From Alphaproteobacteria bacterium (GTDB lineage: Bacteria > Pseudomonadota > Alphaproteobacteria > Caulobacterales > Caulobacteraceae): DNA of 38,067 nt. The translations under genes and the position numbers were made by a program. This document shows positions 15,749-24,093 of this stretch, in pieces; position 1 is the first letter of the stretch; each line of letters opens with the position of its first letter. The stretch spans positions 1 to 38,067 of the forward strand of contig JANXXK010000185.1 in NCBI GenBank assembly GCA_025350685.1. Reading direction: 5' to 3'. The notes under the pieces were generated by a model. That model saw only the letters and a list, made by a program, of their open reading frames with translations, made no database searches and had not been told where the DNA came from.

Positions 15749-16849
15749 TTGAAGATCATCCTGCGGGCCGGACTGGCTGCTGCCGCCGCCGCATTCGCGG
15801 CCCCTGCCGAGGCCGCCCCCGGGGCCGCTGGGGCCGCTGGGGCCCAGCGGCTCTATGTGGCCGCGACCAGCGCCGACAAGCTCTATGTCGTCGACACGGC
15901 ATCCAACGACATCGTCGACGTCCTGACCGTTGGCCAGACGCCGCACGGCCTGGCGCTCAGCGACGATGGCCGCTGGGTCTGGGTGGCCGTCGAGGGCGGC
16001 GTCGTCAAGGTCGACGCGGTGCATCGCCGGGTAGTCAAGACCTACCCGCTGGGCGACCTGCAGCAGGAGCTGGAGCTCACCCGGGACGGCCGCTACCTCT
16101 ACACCGGCCGCCTGGCCGACGGCTGCTACGAGGTCTTCGACACCCTCCAGGAGAAGGTGGTCGCCGGGATACCGGTGAGCGGGTATCCGCACAACGTCGT
16201 GCGGGCGGCCAACGATGACCGCTACATGTATGCGGCCCCCCTGTCGCTGGACGTCATCCCGCCGCCCACCAAGGCGCCGCGGCCCACCTGCAGTCCCACC
16301 CGCGCCGGCCGCGTGCTCAAGTCCGACCGGATCTTTGTGTTCGACACCCGCACCATGAAGACCGTGGGCTCGATCGCGACCGGCAAGGCGCCGCGCCCCA
16401 TGGCCATCTCGGCCGACGGCAAGCGGCTCTACAGCGACGTCGACGACCTCGTAGGTTTCCTGGTCATCGACACGGCGAGCCGCAAGGTGATCGAGCGCGT
16501 CGCCTTCCCCAAGCTGAACCAGGAGCAGAGGACCACCGGCTCACGCGGCCACGGCCTGGGCATCACGCGCGACCAGCGCGAGCTCTGGGCCGCCTCCACC
16601 CTGCACGATGTGGTCAACGTCTATGACCGCACCGGTCCGAGAGTGAAGTTCCTGACCCAGATCAAGGTCGAGGGCATGCCCCATTGGATCACCTTCTCGC
16701 CGGACGGACGGTTCGGCTACGCCTCGCTGAACGACTCCGACAAGGTGGCCGTGATCGACGTGGCTGGGCATAAGGTGGTCAAGTATATCGCCCTGCCGAA
16801 AGGCTCGGGCCCGAAGACCATCGACGCGGGGACGGTGGCGTCGAACTGA
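15749..16849 (+). CDS. Exported YVTN-type beta-propeller protein
   Basis: This 366-aa protein has a signal peptide (KIILRAGLAAAAAAFAAPAEAA) and about seven repeating blades of the YVTN/YncE type, for example LYVAATSADKLYVVDTASND, LYSDVDDLVGFLVIDTASRK and DKVAVIDVAGHKVVKYIALP. Proteins of this kind are periplasmic; some bind redox cofactors and others serve as interaction scaffolds. No haem-binding CxxCH is present. The start is a TTG at 15749 with AAGGGGGAG seven bases upstream. An 18-base hairpin begins one base after the stop, so it appears to be its own transcription unit. The exact role is unknown. Proximity to a multicopper oxidase suggests a periplasmic redox setting but does not prove it. 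Confidence 0.82.
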   Translation: MKIILRAGLAAAAAAFAAPAEAAPGAAGAAGAQRLYVAATSADKLYVVDTASNDIVDVLTVGQTPHGLALSDDGRWVWVAVEGGVVKVDAVHRRVVKTYPLGDLQQELELTRDGRYLYTGRLADGCYEVFDTLQEKVVAGIPVSGYPHNVVRAANDDRYMYAAPLSLDVIPPPTKAPRPTCSPTRAGRVLKSDRIFVFDTRTMKTVGSIATGKAPRPMAISADGKRLYSDVDDLVGFLVIDTASRKVIERVAFPKLNQEQRTTGSRGHGLGITRDQRELWAASTLHDVVNVYDRTGPRVKFLTQIKVEGMPHWITFSPDGRFGYASLNDSDKVAVIDVAGHKVVKYIALPKGSGPKTIDAGTVASN

Positions 16850-16850
16850 C

Positions 16851-16868
16851 GGCGCGACCCCTCGCGCC
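16851..16868 (+). terminator. Hairpin after the beta-propeller gene
   Basis: GGCGCGA and TCGCGCC pair perfectly over 7 bp around a CCCC loop, starting one base after the stop codon. There is no T-tract, which is common for hairpins in high-GC alphaproteobacteria. It probably separates this gene from the multicopper oxidase. Confidence 0.55.
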
Positions 16869-17028
16869 TACACCACCCCATACTCCAACATCGCGTCCGC
16901 CGCCTTCTTGACCCGGCGATGTTTGCGTCCGGAGGCGCTGACGACCAGCCGTTTCCGTTACGGATATCAAGTTCATCGAACAGGTATTGCGGACCCCGAG
17001 CGATCACTGTACCTCGTATACATGCGAA

Positions 17029-17054
17029 TGAGAATGCGAACTATTCGCTTCTCA
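17029..17054. promoter_or_regulatory. Inverted repeat (Fur-like operator or leader hairpin) before the multicopper oxidase
   Basis: TGAGAA-T-GCGAA-CTA-TTCGC-TTCTCA is an 11-bp-arm inverted repeat with one bulged T, in a local AT-rich patch of otherwise GC-rich DNA. It ends 20 bases before the TTG start. The adjacent CATGCGAATGAGAATGCGAA resembles the A/T-rich GAAT-type hexamers of Fur-family sites. It could be a DNA operator for a metal regulator or an RNA hairpin that controls translation; sequence alone cannot distinguish these. Confidence 0.5.
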
Positions 17055-17074
17055 CGCGAGGTTGGGGTTTTATT

Positions 17075-18682
17075 TTGAGATACGCACGCGACGTGCGCGG
17101 CCTTTCAAGGTCACGCGCCTACAGAACAGCGCTGCTCGGCGTCAGCTTGGCGTCGAGCCTGAGCTTGGCCACGTCCACCCTTGCCGGCCCCTTCGACACG
17201 CTGTTCGGCTCGGAGACCAGCTTGCCCGCCAGCGCCGCGGTCGAACCTCTGCACAATCCGGTGGAGTACCGCAGCGAGAACGGCCGGCTGGACGTCACCC
17301 TCGAAGCCAAGGTCGTCCGCACCAAGGTCGGCAAGTTCGAGATCAGCGCGGCGACCTACAACGGTGTCTACGGCGGGCCGGTGCTGCGGGTGAAGCCCGG
17401 CGACACCCTGCACGTGACGCTGATCAATCACCTCAAGCAGGTGACCAATATTCACTTCCACGGCCTGTCGGTCTCGCCCAAGGGCCACGGCGACAACGCG
17501 ATGAAGGCGATCGCGCCGGGCGAGTCCTGGGACTACGAGATCGACATCCCCGCCGACCACCGTGCGGGCCTCTATTGGTATCACACTCACGCCCACGGCT
17601 TTGCCGAGCGCCAGCTGATGGCCGGCCTGAGCGGCATGCTGGTGATCGAGGGTTTCCAGAAGGCGGAGCCGGAGCTGGCGCCGCTGAAGGAGCGCCTGTT
17701 CGCCCTGAAGGATTTCCAGGCCGACAGTCATGGCGACCTCTATCGCGTGCTGAAGGCCTATCACCGGGACATCCGGACCATCAACGGCCAGCTGATGCCG
17801 CGCATCGACATCCAGCCGGACGAGACCCAGTTATGGCGGCTGAGCAACCAGACCGCCAACGCCTTCTTCCGGCTAAGCCTTGAAGGCCACACCTTCCGGA
17901 TTGTCGGCCGCGACGCCGCGCCCGTGCCGCATCCAGAGACGGTCAATGAAGTGATGTTCGGCCCCAGCCAGCGGCTGGACGTACTGGTCGATGGCGGCGC
18001 GCCAGGGTCCTACAAACTGGTGTCGGAACGAACCCTCACGGGCCCGCAAGGCGACGAGTTCCCCGCCCAGAACATGGCCCTGATGGTGGTTGCGCCGCCG
18101 GCGAGCGGCGAGGCCAAGGCCGCGGGCCTGCCGGCCAGCTCGCAGATGGTCGCCAACGCCGGTTCGGACATGTCGAAGGCGACCATGACCGGCAATCGCC
18201 TGGTGGTGTTCTCCAGCGACGACGCGACGGGCCTGTTTTTCATCAATCACCGGATCTTCGATCACCAGCGGGTCGAGGTGAAGGTGCCGCTGGGCAGCGT
18301 CGAGGAGTGGACCATCCGCAACTCGGCAGACGAACTGCACATCTTCCACATCCATCAGGCGCCATTCCAGGTGATGAGCGTCAACGGGGTCGCCCAGCCA
18401 TTCAACGGCCTGGTGGACACCGTCACCGTGCCGATCCACGGCGAGGTGAAGATGCGTATCGCCTTCACCGATCCCAAGATCGTCGGCCGGTTCATGTTCC
18501 ACTGCCACATCCTCGAGCACGAGGACAAAGGCATGATGGCTCAGATCGAGGTCTTCGATCCGAAGGTCGGACCCATGCCGGAGGGCATGCAACACGACCA
18601 CAACATGGGCGGATCAATGGCCGGAGCGGCCATGCCGATGCACGACGCGGCCGCCGCCGCCGACACCAACGTGGGCCGCTGA
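17075..18682 (+). CDS. Periplasmic multicopper oxidase
   Basis: With the TTG at 17075 as start the protein is 535 aa, with an export signal ending near LATSTLAG (about residue 38). All four copper-ligand motifs are present: HFH at 127-129, YHTHAHG with His170 and His172, HIFHIH with His422, His425 and His427, and HCHILEH with His476, Cys477, His478 and His482. Met487 is the likely axial type-1 ligand. The tail is Met/His-rich (GMQHDHNMGG, MPMH), as in CopA/CueO-type enzymes that oxidise Cu(I) using oxygen; laccase or ferroxidase activity is also possible. The frame is open further upstream, but that region lacks coding character and holds a regulatory palindrome. GGGG lies seven bases before the TTG, which overlaps the stop of an 18-codon upstream frame. 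Three bases after its stop an outer-membrane barrel gene begins, so the two are co-transcribed. Confidence 0.88.
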   Translation: MRYARDVRGLSRSRAYRTALLGVSLASSLSLATSTLAGPFDTLFGSETSLPASAAVEPLHNPVEYRSENGRLDVTLEAKVVRTKVGKFEISAATYNGVYGGPVLRVKPGDTLHVTLINHLKQVTNIHFHGLSVSPKGHGDNAMKAIAPGESWDYEIDIPADHRAGLYWYHTHAHGFAERQLMAGLSGMLVIEGFQKAEPELAPLKERLFALKDFQADSHGDLYRVLKAYHRDIRTINGQLMPRIDIQPDETQLWRLSNQTANAFFRLSLEGHTFRIVGRDAAPVPHPETVNEVMFGPSQRLDVLVDGGAPGSYKLVSERTLTGPQGDEFPAQNMALMVVAPPASGEAKAAGLPASSQMVANAGSDMSKATMTGNRLVVFSSDDATGLFFINHRIFDHQRVEVKVPLGSVEEWTIRNSADELHIFHIHQAPFQVMSVNGVAQPFNGLVDTVTVPIHGEVKMRIAFTDPKIVGRFMFHCHILEHEDKGMMAQIEVFDPKVGPMPEGMQHDHNMGGSMAGAAMPMHDAAAAADTNVGR

Positions 18683-18685
18683 CCC

Positions 18686-19855
18686 ATGCGCAATTCCATC
18701 CGAATGGCGGCGCAAGCCTGCGCCGCGGTTTCCAGCCTTTCGATGATCTTGGCGCTCGCCACCCCGGCCGCCGCGCAAAGCGCGGTGGGCGACAGCGCCT
18801 GGCCGAAGGTCGGGACCGAGACCCAGGTCGATTTCGAATACGACCACCTGAGCCCGAAGCACGACCGGGACGGCGGCGCGCTCAACATCCAGGCCGGGCA
18901 ACAGACCTTGATCGAACTCGACAACCGTTGGTCGGTCTCGAACCTGCTCACGCTGCAACCGATGCAGAGCCTGCAGCCAGGGGACCACAGGGTGCTCGCC
19001 GACCACGGTCTCTTCGCCGAGGAACTGTTCGCCCGTTGGAACAACCAGCGGGTCAATATCAAGGTCGGCAAGTTCGCCCAGAACTTCGCCCGCGCCTGGT
19101 ATCTGACCCCCGGCCTGTACGGCCAGGACATCGTCGGCGACTACGCCCTGGGCGAGACCCTCGGCGCTGAGGCCCAGGTAATGCTCGGTGACGAGACCTT
19201 TGGCCTCCACCAGGTGAGCGCGTCGGCCTTCATGGCCGACCGCACGATCCTCAGCGAATCGCTGTTCTACAACCGTGGCCGGCTCACCCGCGATGCGGGG
19301 GGATCGGCGAACACCAGCGGCTTGAAGTCGTTCGTCGTGTCCTATGACGCCACCAATGTGCCGGTGGGTCATGCGGCGCTGGACTATCAGATCAGCCTGG
19401 CCTCCCTCGGTCACGGCGTGGACGGCGACAAGGACGAGCGGCGCGGCTCGGCGGGCTTCAACTTCAACATCCCGCTCAACGGCTCGGTGGAAGAGACCCT
19501 GCGCGGGCGGTTCAGCGAGCTGCGGCTGCTGGCCGAGGCGGTTCGCATCGACTCGGCGGACGGCATCAGCGGGCAACGCCGCGATTACCTGATCGGCGCG
19601 GTGGAGTATCAGCGCGGCCAGTGGGTCTTCGACCTGACGGCCAGCGACCGCCGCTCAATGGATCCGTTCGCGCCCGCCGTGCACGACAAGCTGCAAAGCG
19701 TGGCGATCGGCTATTCCCTGCCGTCGGACATGGTGGTCGCCGTGGGTCTGGCGCACGAGGTTATCGGCGGGCAGGACGGCATATTGGTGGGCCTGCAGGT
19801 CTCCCAGACGCTCACCACCTGCGACCGCTGCCTGATCCGCGGCCGTCACTACTAG
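18686..19855 (+). CDS. Outer-membrane beta-barrel (porin-like) protein
   Basis: This 389-aa protein has a signal peptide ending ATPAAAQ (near residue 31) followed by alternating amphipathic strands throughout, for example TETQVDFEYDHL, RVNIKVGKFAQNFA and LLAEAVRIDS. It ends in an aromatic residue (Tyr), as expected for BamA-assembled barrels. It resembles the wide group of porin-like proteins that carry solutes or metal complexes. The start follows the multicopper oxidase stop by only 3 bases and has no clear ribosome site of its own, suggesting translational coupling. A CDRCL pair of cysteines near the C-terminus is unusual for a barrel. Because of the partner gene I infer passage of metal or a metal complex, but the substrate is unknown. 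Confidence 0.8.
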   Translation: MRNSIRMAAQACAAVSSLSMILALATPAAAQSAVGDSAWPKVGTETQVDFEYDHLSPKHDRDGGALNIQAGQQTLIELDNRWSVSNLLTLQPMQSLQPGDHRVLADHGLFAEELFARWNNQRVNIKVGKFAQNFARAWYLTPGLYGQDIVGDYALGETLGAEAQVMLGDETFGLHQVSASAFMADRTILSESLFYNRGRLTRDAGGSANTSGLKSFVVSYDATNVPVGHAALDYQISLASLGHGVDGDKDERRGSAGFNFNIPLNGSVEETLRGRFSELRLLAEAVRIDSADGISGQRRDYLIGAVEYQRGQWVFDLTASDRRSMDPFAPAVHDKLQSVAIGYSLPSDMVVAVGLAHEVIGGQDGILVGLQVSQTLTTCDRCLIRGRHY

Positions 19856-20015
19856 GGTTCGGCTTTAGGGCGATGGCGTGAGGCGAAGCACCGCGACCAG
19901 CGCCGCAGGGGCTAGGCGCTGAGCGTTTGCGGCCGGAGCGTCGTCCCGCGATCGTGCTAGCCTCAGTTCGGGCCGGCGCCCGCGGGGCAGACCGGATCCT
20001 CCGAGGGAGGCGCCG

Positions 20016-20483
20016 GTGACGCCCATTCTGCGTCATGTGTTGGTGGCCTGTGCCCTGGCCGTGGCCCTGGCGGGTCCGGCCCGCGCCACCGAGCTGTGCG
20101 GCTGGCTCACCGAGGTGGTCAAGGACGACAACGTCCATGACTTCGACCTGTGGCTGCAGGCCGACGGCGAAGTCGCCTTCCTCTACAGGATGACCGGCAA
20201 GGGGCTAACGTCGGAGGGCTCGCGGATGTATTCGCCGGGCAGCGGGACGTCCTCGCTGCACGCCGGCAAGGCCGAGCGGCCCTGGGGCTTCGGCGCAACC
20301 CTTGATCCGCCCGGCGACGTCGACATCGTGGCCGAGATCCACGTCTCGCCGAAGAGCATCTTCGACGAGGAAGAGACCCCCCTGCTCGGCAAGTTCACCT
20401 TCCAGCGCCACGTGCCGGAGGGCGAGACCAAGCCGCCCACCGACTTCCAGAAGCATCAGTGCGTGACCCTGCCGGCGAAGTGA
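20016..20483 (+). CDS. Small secreted protein of unknown function
   Basis: This 155-aa product has a clear signal peptide (MTPILRHVLVACALAVALAGPARA). The mature part begins TELCGWLTEVVKDDNVHDFD and contains cysteines near both ends (Cys in ELCGW and in KHQCVTLPAK), which could form a disulfide that closes the fold. No known domain is recognisable. The GTG start at 20016 follows GAGGGAGG by seven bases, a strong ribosome site. It stands alone between the barrel gene and the aminotransferase on the same strand, with gaps of 160 and 94 bases. Confidence 0.75.
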   Translation: MTPILRHVLVACALAVALAGPARATELCGWLTEVVKDDNVHDFDLWLQADGEVAFLYRMTGKGLTSEGSRMYSPGSGTSSLHAGKAERPWGFGATLDPPGDVDIVAEIHVSPKSIFDEEETPLLGKFTFQRHVPEGETKPPTDFQKHQCVTLPAK

Positions 20484-20577
20484 CCGCCGGCGCGGTCCGT
20501 GGCTGGCGGCGACGCAATCATCTGGCGGCTCGGCCGCGAACCTGATTTCGTGGGACAACGCTGCGCAGGATGCCACC

Positions 20578-21903
20578 ATGAACGACGTCACCGGCCGCAA
20601 CCGGCCCGATCTTTCGAACTACTGGATGCCCTACACCGCCAATCGGCAGTTCAAGGCCGACCCGCGGCTGCTGGTGGCGGCCAGCGGCATGTACTACCGC
20701 CACGAGGACGGCCATCAGGTGATGGACGGGGTCTCCGGCCTGTGGTGCGTCAACGCCGGCCACGGGCGCGCGGAGATCGCCACGGCGGTCGGCCAGCAGC
20801 TGCTTGAGCTCGACTATGCGCCGTCGTTCCAGATGGGCCATCCGCTGGCCTTCGACCTGGCGACGGAGCTCGCCAAGCTGGCGCCGGCCGGCCTCGACCG
20901 GATCTTCTTCACCAATTCCGGATCGGAGTCGGTGGACACCGCGCTGAAGATCGCGCTGGCCTATCACCGGGCCCGCGGCGAGGGGCAGCGCACCCGGCTG
21001 ATCGGCCGCGAGAAGGGCTATCACGGGGTGGGCTTCGGCGGCATCTCGGTGGGCGGACTGGTCAACAACCGGCGAAGCTTCCTGACCCTGCCGGGCGCCG
21101 ACCACATCGGCCACACCCACGACCTGGAGAAGAACGCTTTCGCCCGCGGCCAACCGGCGCACGGGGCCCAGCGCGCCGACGACCTGGAACGGCTGGTCGC
21201 CCTGCACGGCGCGGAGACCATCGCGGCGGTGATCGTCGAACCGGTGGCGGGCTCGGCCGGGGTGCTGCCCCCGCCCGTGGGCTATCTCGAGCGGCTGCGG
21301 ACGATCTGCGACCGGCACGGCATCCTGCTGATCTTCGACGAGGTGATCACCGGGTTCGGACGCCTGGGCGCGCCCTTCGCCGGCCAGCTGCACAGCATCA
21401 CGCCGGACCTGATGACCACCGCCAAGGGCCTGACCAACGGCGCCTTCCCGATGGGCGCGGTGTTCGCCAGGCGCGAGATCCACGACGCCCTGATGACCGG
21501 GCCGGACAACGCCATCGAGCTGTTCCACGGCTACACCTATTCCGGCCACCCGGCGGCCTGCGCCGCGGGACTGGCGACGCTGGAGATCTACCGCCGCGAG
21601 GGGCTGCTGACCCGCGCGCTGGACATGGGGCCTGTGTTCGAGGCGGCGATTCATGCCCTGTCCGACTGCCCCAACGTGATCGACATCCGCAACATGGGCC
21701 TGATGGGCGGGATCGAGCTTTCGCCCCGGCCCGACGCGCCCGGCGCACGGGGCTATGAGGCGATGCTGGGGGCGCTGGCCGGCGGGGCGATGATCCGCTT
21801 CACCGGCGATACGCTGGCCTTCGCACCGCCGCTGATTATTTCGCAAGACGAGATCGGCAAGCTGTTCGCCATTGTCCGCTCGGTCCTGGAGAGCATCGCT
21901 TGA
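20578..21903 (+). CDS. Class III omega-aminotransferase (beta-alanine:pyruvate type)
   Basis: This 441-aa protein is a full-length PLP-dependent fold-type I enzyme. NYWMPYTANRQFK at 14-26 is the hallmark N-terminus of omega-amino acid:pyruvate aminotransferases. The phosphate-binding SGSES is near 114-118, LIFDEV carries Asp254 for the pyridine nitrogen, and TTAKGLTNGAFPMG carries the Schiff-base Lys283. It should transfer an amino group from beta-alanine or another omega-amine to pyruvate in the cytoplasm, giving alanine and a semialdehyde. AGGA lies eight bases before the ATG. Its stop overlaps the TTG start of the M19 dipeptidase (TTGA), so the two are translationally linked, pointing to catabolism of amino acids released from dipeptides. 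The exact amine donor cannot be read from sequence. Confidence 0.92.
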   Translation: MNDVTGRNRPDLSNYWMPYTANRQFKADPRLLVAASGMYYRHEDGHQVMDGVSGLWCVNAGHGRAEIATAVGQQLLELDYAPSFQMGHPLAFDLATELAKLAPAGLDRIFFTNSGSESVDTALKIALAYHRARGEGQRTRLIGREKGYHGVGFGGISVGGLVNNRRSFLTLPGADHIGHTHDLEKNAFARGQPAHGAQRADDLERLVALHGAETIAAVIVEPVAGSAGVLPPPVGYLERLRTICDRHGILLIFDEVITGFGRLGAPFAGQLHSITPDLMTTAKGLTNGAFPMGAVFARREIHDALMTGPDNAIELFHGYTYSGHPAACAAGLATLEIYRREGLLTRALDMGPVFEAAIHALSDCPNVIDIRNMGLMGGIELSPRPDAPGARGYEAMLGALAGGAMIRFTGDTLAFAPPLIISQDEIGKLFAIVRSVLESIA

Positions 21904-23042
21904 GCCTCTCCCGGCGCGGCGCCCTGGGCGCCATCGGAGCAGGCCTAGCGGCTTGGCCGGCGCTGGCCCAGAAGCAGATGTTCGATCCCGTTGGCGGCGG
22001 CACGGGACTTTCGCTCACCGAGGCCCAGTTGACGGCGGGACAGGCGCTACTGGCGAAGCATCCGTCCGTGGACGTGCATGCCCATCCGGGCCGGTTCTTC
22101 CTGCGCGACCTGACCCGCCAGAACGCCACCACCACGGCCATGGGCACGCCGTTCGAGGCCAAAGCGCTGACCGACATGTCGGTGGGCCACGTGACGGCGG
22201 CGCTGTTCAACTGCGTATCCGACGCGGTGCTGTTGGAGGCGTCCAAGACCGGCGGGCTGACGTTCGCGCGGCAGTTCGAGCCCGGCGAGGCCTGGGCCGA
22301 CTACCAGCGCCAGATCGGGGTGCTGAAGGCGATGGTCGCGCGCGGTGACGCGGCCCGGGGCCTGAACGGCGGCGACATCGCCCGCGCGCTGAAGGCGCAC
22401 CGCACGGCGGCGGTGTTCGCCGTCGAGGGCGGCGACTTCATCGAGGACCGGCTGGAGCGGGTGCACACGGCCCATGCCGACGGCGTGCGCTCGATCACCA
22501 TCCTCCACTATCACCCCAATCAGATCGGCGACCCGCAGACCGAGGCGCCGCGCAGGCCGGGGCTGACGCCGCTCGGCAAAGACATCGTCCGTGAAATGAA
22601 CAGCGCCGGGATCGTGGTCGACCTGGCGCACGCCTCGTTCGGCGTGACTCGGGACGCGGTCGAGGTCTCCAGCCGGCCGATGATGATCTCGCACACCAAC
22701 CTCAAGCGCCCCGACGTCGACCACCCGCGGCTGATCAGCGTTGAGCATGCGAAGCTGGTCACCGGCCACGGCGGCATCGTCGGCTCTGTGCCGTCGGGGA
22801 TCGGTCAGAAGACGACCGCCGAGTGGATCAACTCGATCCTGCGGCTGATCGAGACGGTGGGCGTCGACCACGTGGCGATCGGCACCGACATGGACGCCAA
22901 CTTCATGCCGGTGTTCGCCGACTACGCGGACTGGCCGCTGATCCCCTCGGCGCTGCTGGCGCGCGGCCTCGGCGAAGCCGAGGTCACCAAGGTGATGGGC
23001 GGCAATTTCCTGCGGCTGATGGCGGCCCAAGTCCGAGGCTGA
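21900..23042 (+). CDS. Tat-exported M19 membrane dipeptidase
   Basis: This 380-aa protein begins MSLSRRGALGAIGAGLAAWPALAQ, a twin-arginine signal with Arg5-Arg6. The remainder is a renal-dipeptidase (M19) TIM barrel: FAVEGGDFIEDRLERV holds the bridging Glu, ITILHYHPNQIGD and MISHTNLKRP hold the later zinc-binding His residues. The first metal motif reads DVHAHPG (His60, His62), where classical members have HxD. The family cleaves dipeptides, often with D-residues. The TTG start at 21900 is strongly supported: GGAGAG lies six bases upstream within the aminotransferase gene, and the two genes overlap by four bases. Convergent with the OCD-like gene, 12 bases away. Confidence 0.88.
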   Translation: MSLSRRGALGAIGAGLAAWPALAQKQMFDPVGGGTGLSLTEAQLTAGQALLAKHPSVDVHAHPGRFFLRDLTRQNATTTAMGTPFEAKALTDMSVGHVTAALFNCVSDAVLLEASKTGGLTFARQFEPGEAWADYQRQIGVLKAMVARGDAARGLNGGDIARALKAHRTAAVFAVEGGDFIEDRLERVHTAHADGVRSITILHYHPNQIGDPQTEAPRRPGLTPLGKDIVREMNSAGIVVDLAHASFGVTRDAVEVSSRPMMISHTNLKRPDVDHPRLISVEHAKLVTGHGGIVGSVPSGIGQKTTAEWINSILRLIETVGVDHVAIGTDMDANFMPVFADYADWPLIPSALLARGLGEAEVTKVMGGNFLRLMAAQVRG

Positions 23043-23054
23043 ACAGAAACCAAG

Positions 23055-23993
23055 CTAGGCGGCGAGCAGGGCCTGGACGCTGATCAGGTCCTGGACGATG
23101 TGGCCGATCGATTTGTAGGCGGTGATCTGGTCGGCCGACTGACGGCCCACGACCTTGCCGGACAGCACCTCGCCGATCTCGCCCACCACATGGTCGTCGC
23201 CGATCAGGCCGGCGTCCTTGGCCTTCAGGAATTCGGCGCCTTGCTTGAGGATACCCTCGCGGTAGTCGGCGACGAACCGCGAACGGACCACCAGGTCGCT
23301 GTCGACCTCCGCCGGTCCGGGGAAGCTGGAGCCCACCAGATTGACGTGCGCGCCGGGCGCGACCCAGGCCCCCAGTAGGACCGGCTCGCTGGCCTCGGTC
23401 ACGGTGCAGATGATGTCGGCGTCGGCCACCGCGTCGCGAGCGGTAGCGGCCACGCGCACCGCGACGCCCTGCTCGGCCTTGGCCCGCTCTGCGAAGGCCC
23501 GCGCGCGTTCAGGCGAGCGGCCCCAGACGGTGACCTCCGTCAGCCTGCGCACCTTGCCGATGGCCCGCAGATGGGTCGCGGCCTGCTCGCCGTAGCCCAG
23601 CAGGGCGAGCCGGCTCGCCTCGGGGCGGGCCAGCGCGTCGGTGGCCACGGCGCTGGCGGCGGCGGTGCGGATGGCGGTGATCGATCGCGCGTCGGCGACG
23701 CAGGCCAGCTCGCCGGTCACCGGATCGAAGGTCAGCACCACGCCCTGGTGCGACGGGCGGCCGACATCGATGTTGCGCGGGAAAACGCTGAGGATCTTGG
23801 CCCCGAAGGTCGCGGTGTCGCCCAGGGCCCCGGGCATCACCCCGAACATGCGGCCGTCCTCGAAGTGCATGATCGAGCGCAGCAACTGGCGGGTCTCGCC
23901 GGCCGACAGGGCGATCATCGCCGCGCGCACGGCGGGAATGCAGACCTCGTAGGTCAGCCTGGCGTGAACCTCGTCGGCGTCGATCATGCGCAT
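23055..23993 (-). CDS. Ornithine cyclodeaminase/mu-crystallin family protein (possibly alanine dehydrogenase)
   Basis: This 312-aa protein has the family layout: an N-terminal substrate part with GAKILSVFPRN containing Lys66, a Rossmann NAD(P) domain with LLGYGEQAATHL (Gly132-x-Gly-x-Gln), and a C-terminal part with SADQITAYKSIGHIVQDL. Members include ornithine cyclodeaminase, archaeal-type alanine dehydrogenase and imine reductases; which reaction applies cannot be settled. AGGAG is eight bases upstream of the ATG at 23993; an in-frame ATG at 23987 is a minor alternative. It converges with the aminotransferase-dipeptidase pair. A role in recycling the alanine formed by that aminotransferase would fit, but this is inference from neighbourhood. 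Confidence 0.87.
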   Translation of the reverse strand: MRMIDADEVHARLTYEVCIPAVRAAMIALSAGETRQLLRSIMHFEDGRMFGVMPGALGDTATFGAKILSVFPRNIDVGRPSHQGVVLTFDPVTGELACVADARSITAIRTAAASAVATDALARPEASRLALLGYGEQAATHLRAIGKVRRLTEVTVWGRSPERARAFAERAKAEQGVAVRVAATARDAVADADIICTVTEASEPVLLGAWVAPGAHVNLVGSSFPGPAEVDSDLVVRSRFVADYREGILKQGAEFLKAKDAGLIGDDHVVGEIGEVLSGKVVGRQSADQITAYKSIGHIVQDLISVQALLAA

Positions 23994-24093
23994 GGGGAAG
24001 GCTCCTGCTCGTGAAACTTATGTGGCCGCAGGTGGTTACGGCGCGCTCGCCGCACTATCTGAGCGCGACAACCTTCGCCACCGGAGAAACGCC

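Noticed and set aside
16869-16955. A minus-strand frame of about 29 codons ending VKKAADAMLEYGVV.
   Set aside because: It reads like a plausible protein tail but lies between close stops and matches no family I can name.
16919-17074. An N-terminal extension of the multicopper oxidase.
   Set aside because: The segment lacks coding character, would bury the export signal and covers a regulatory palindrome.
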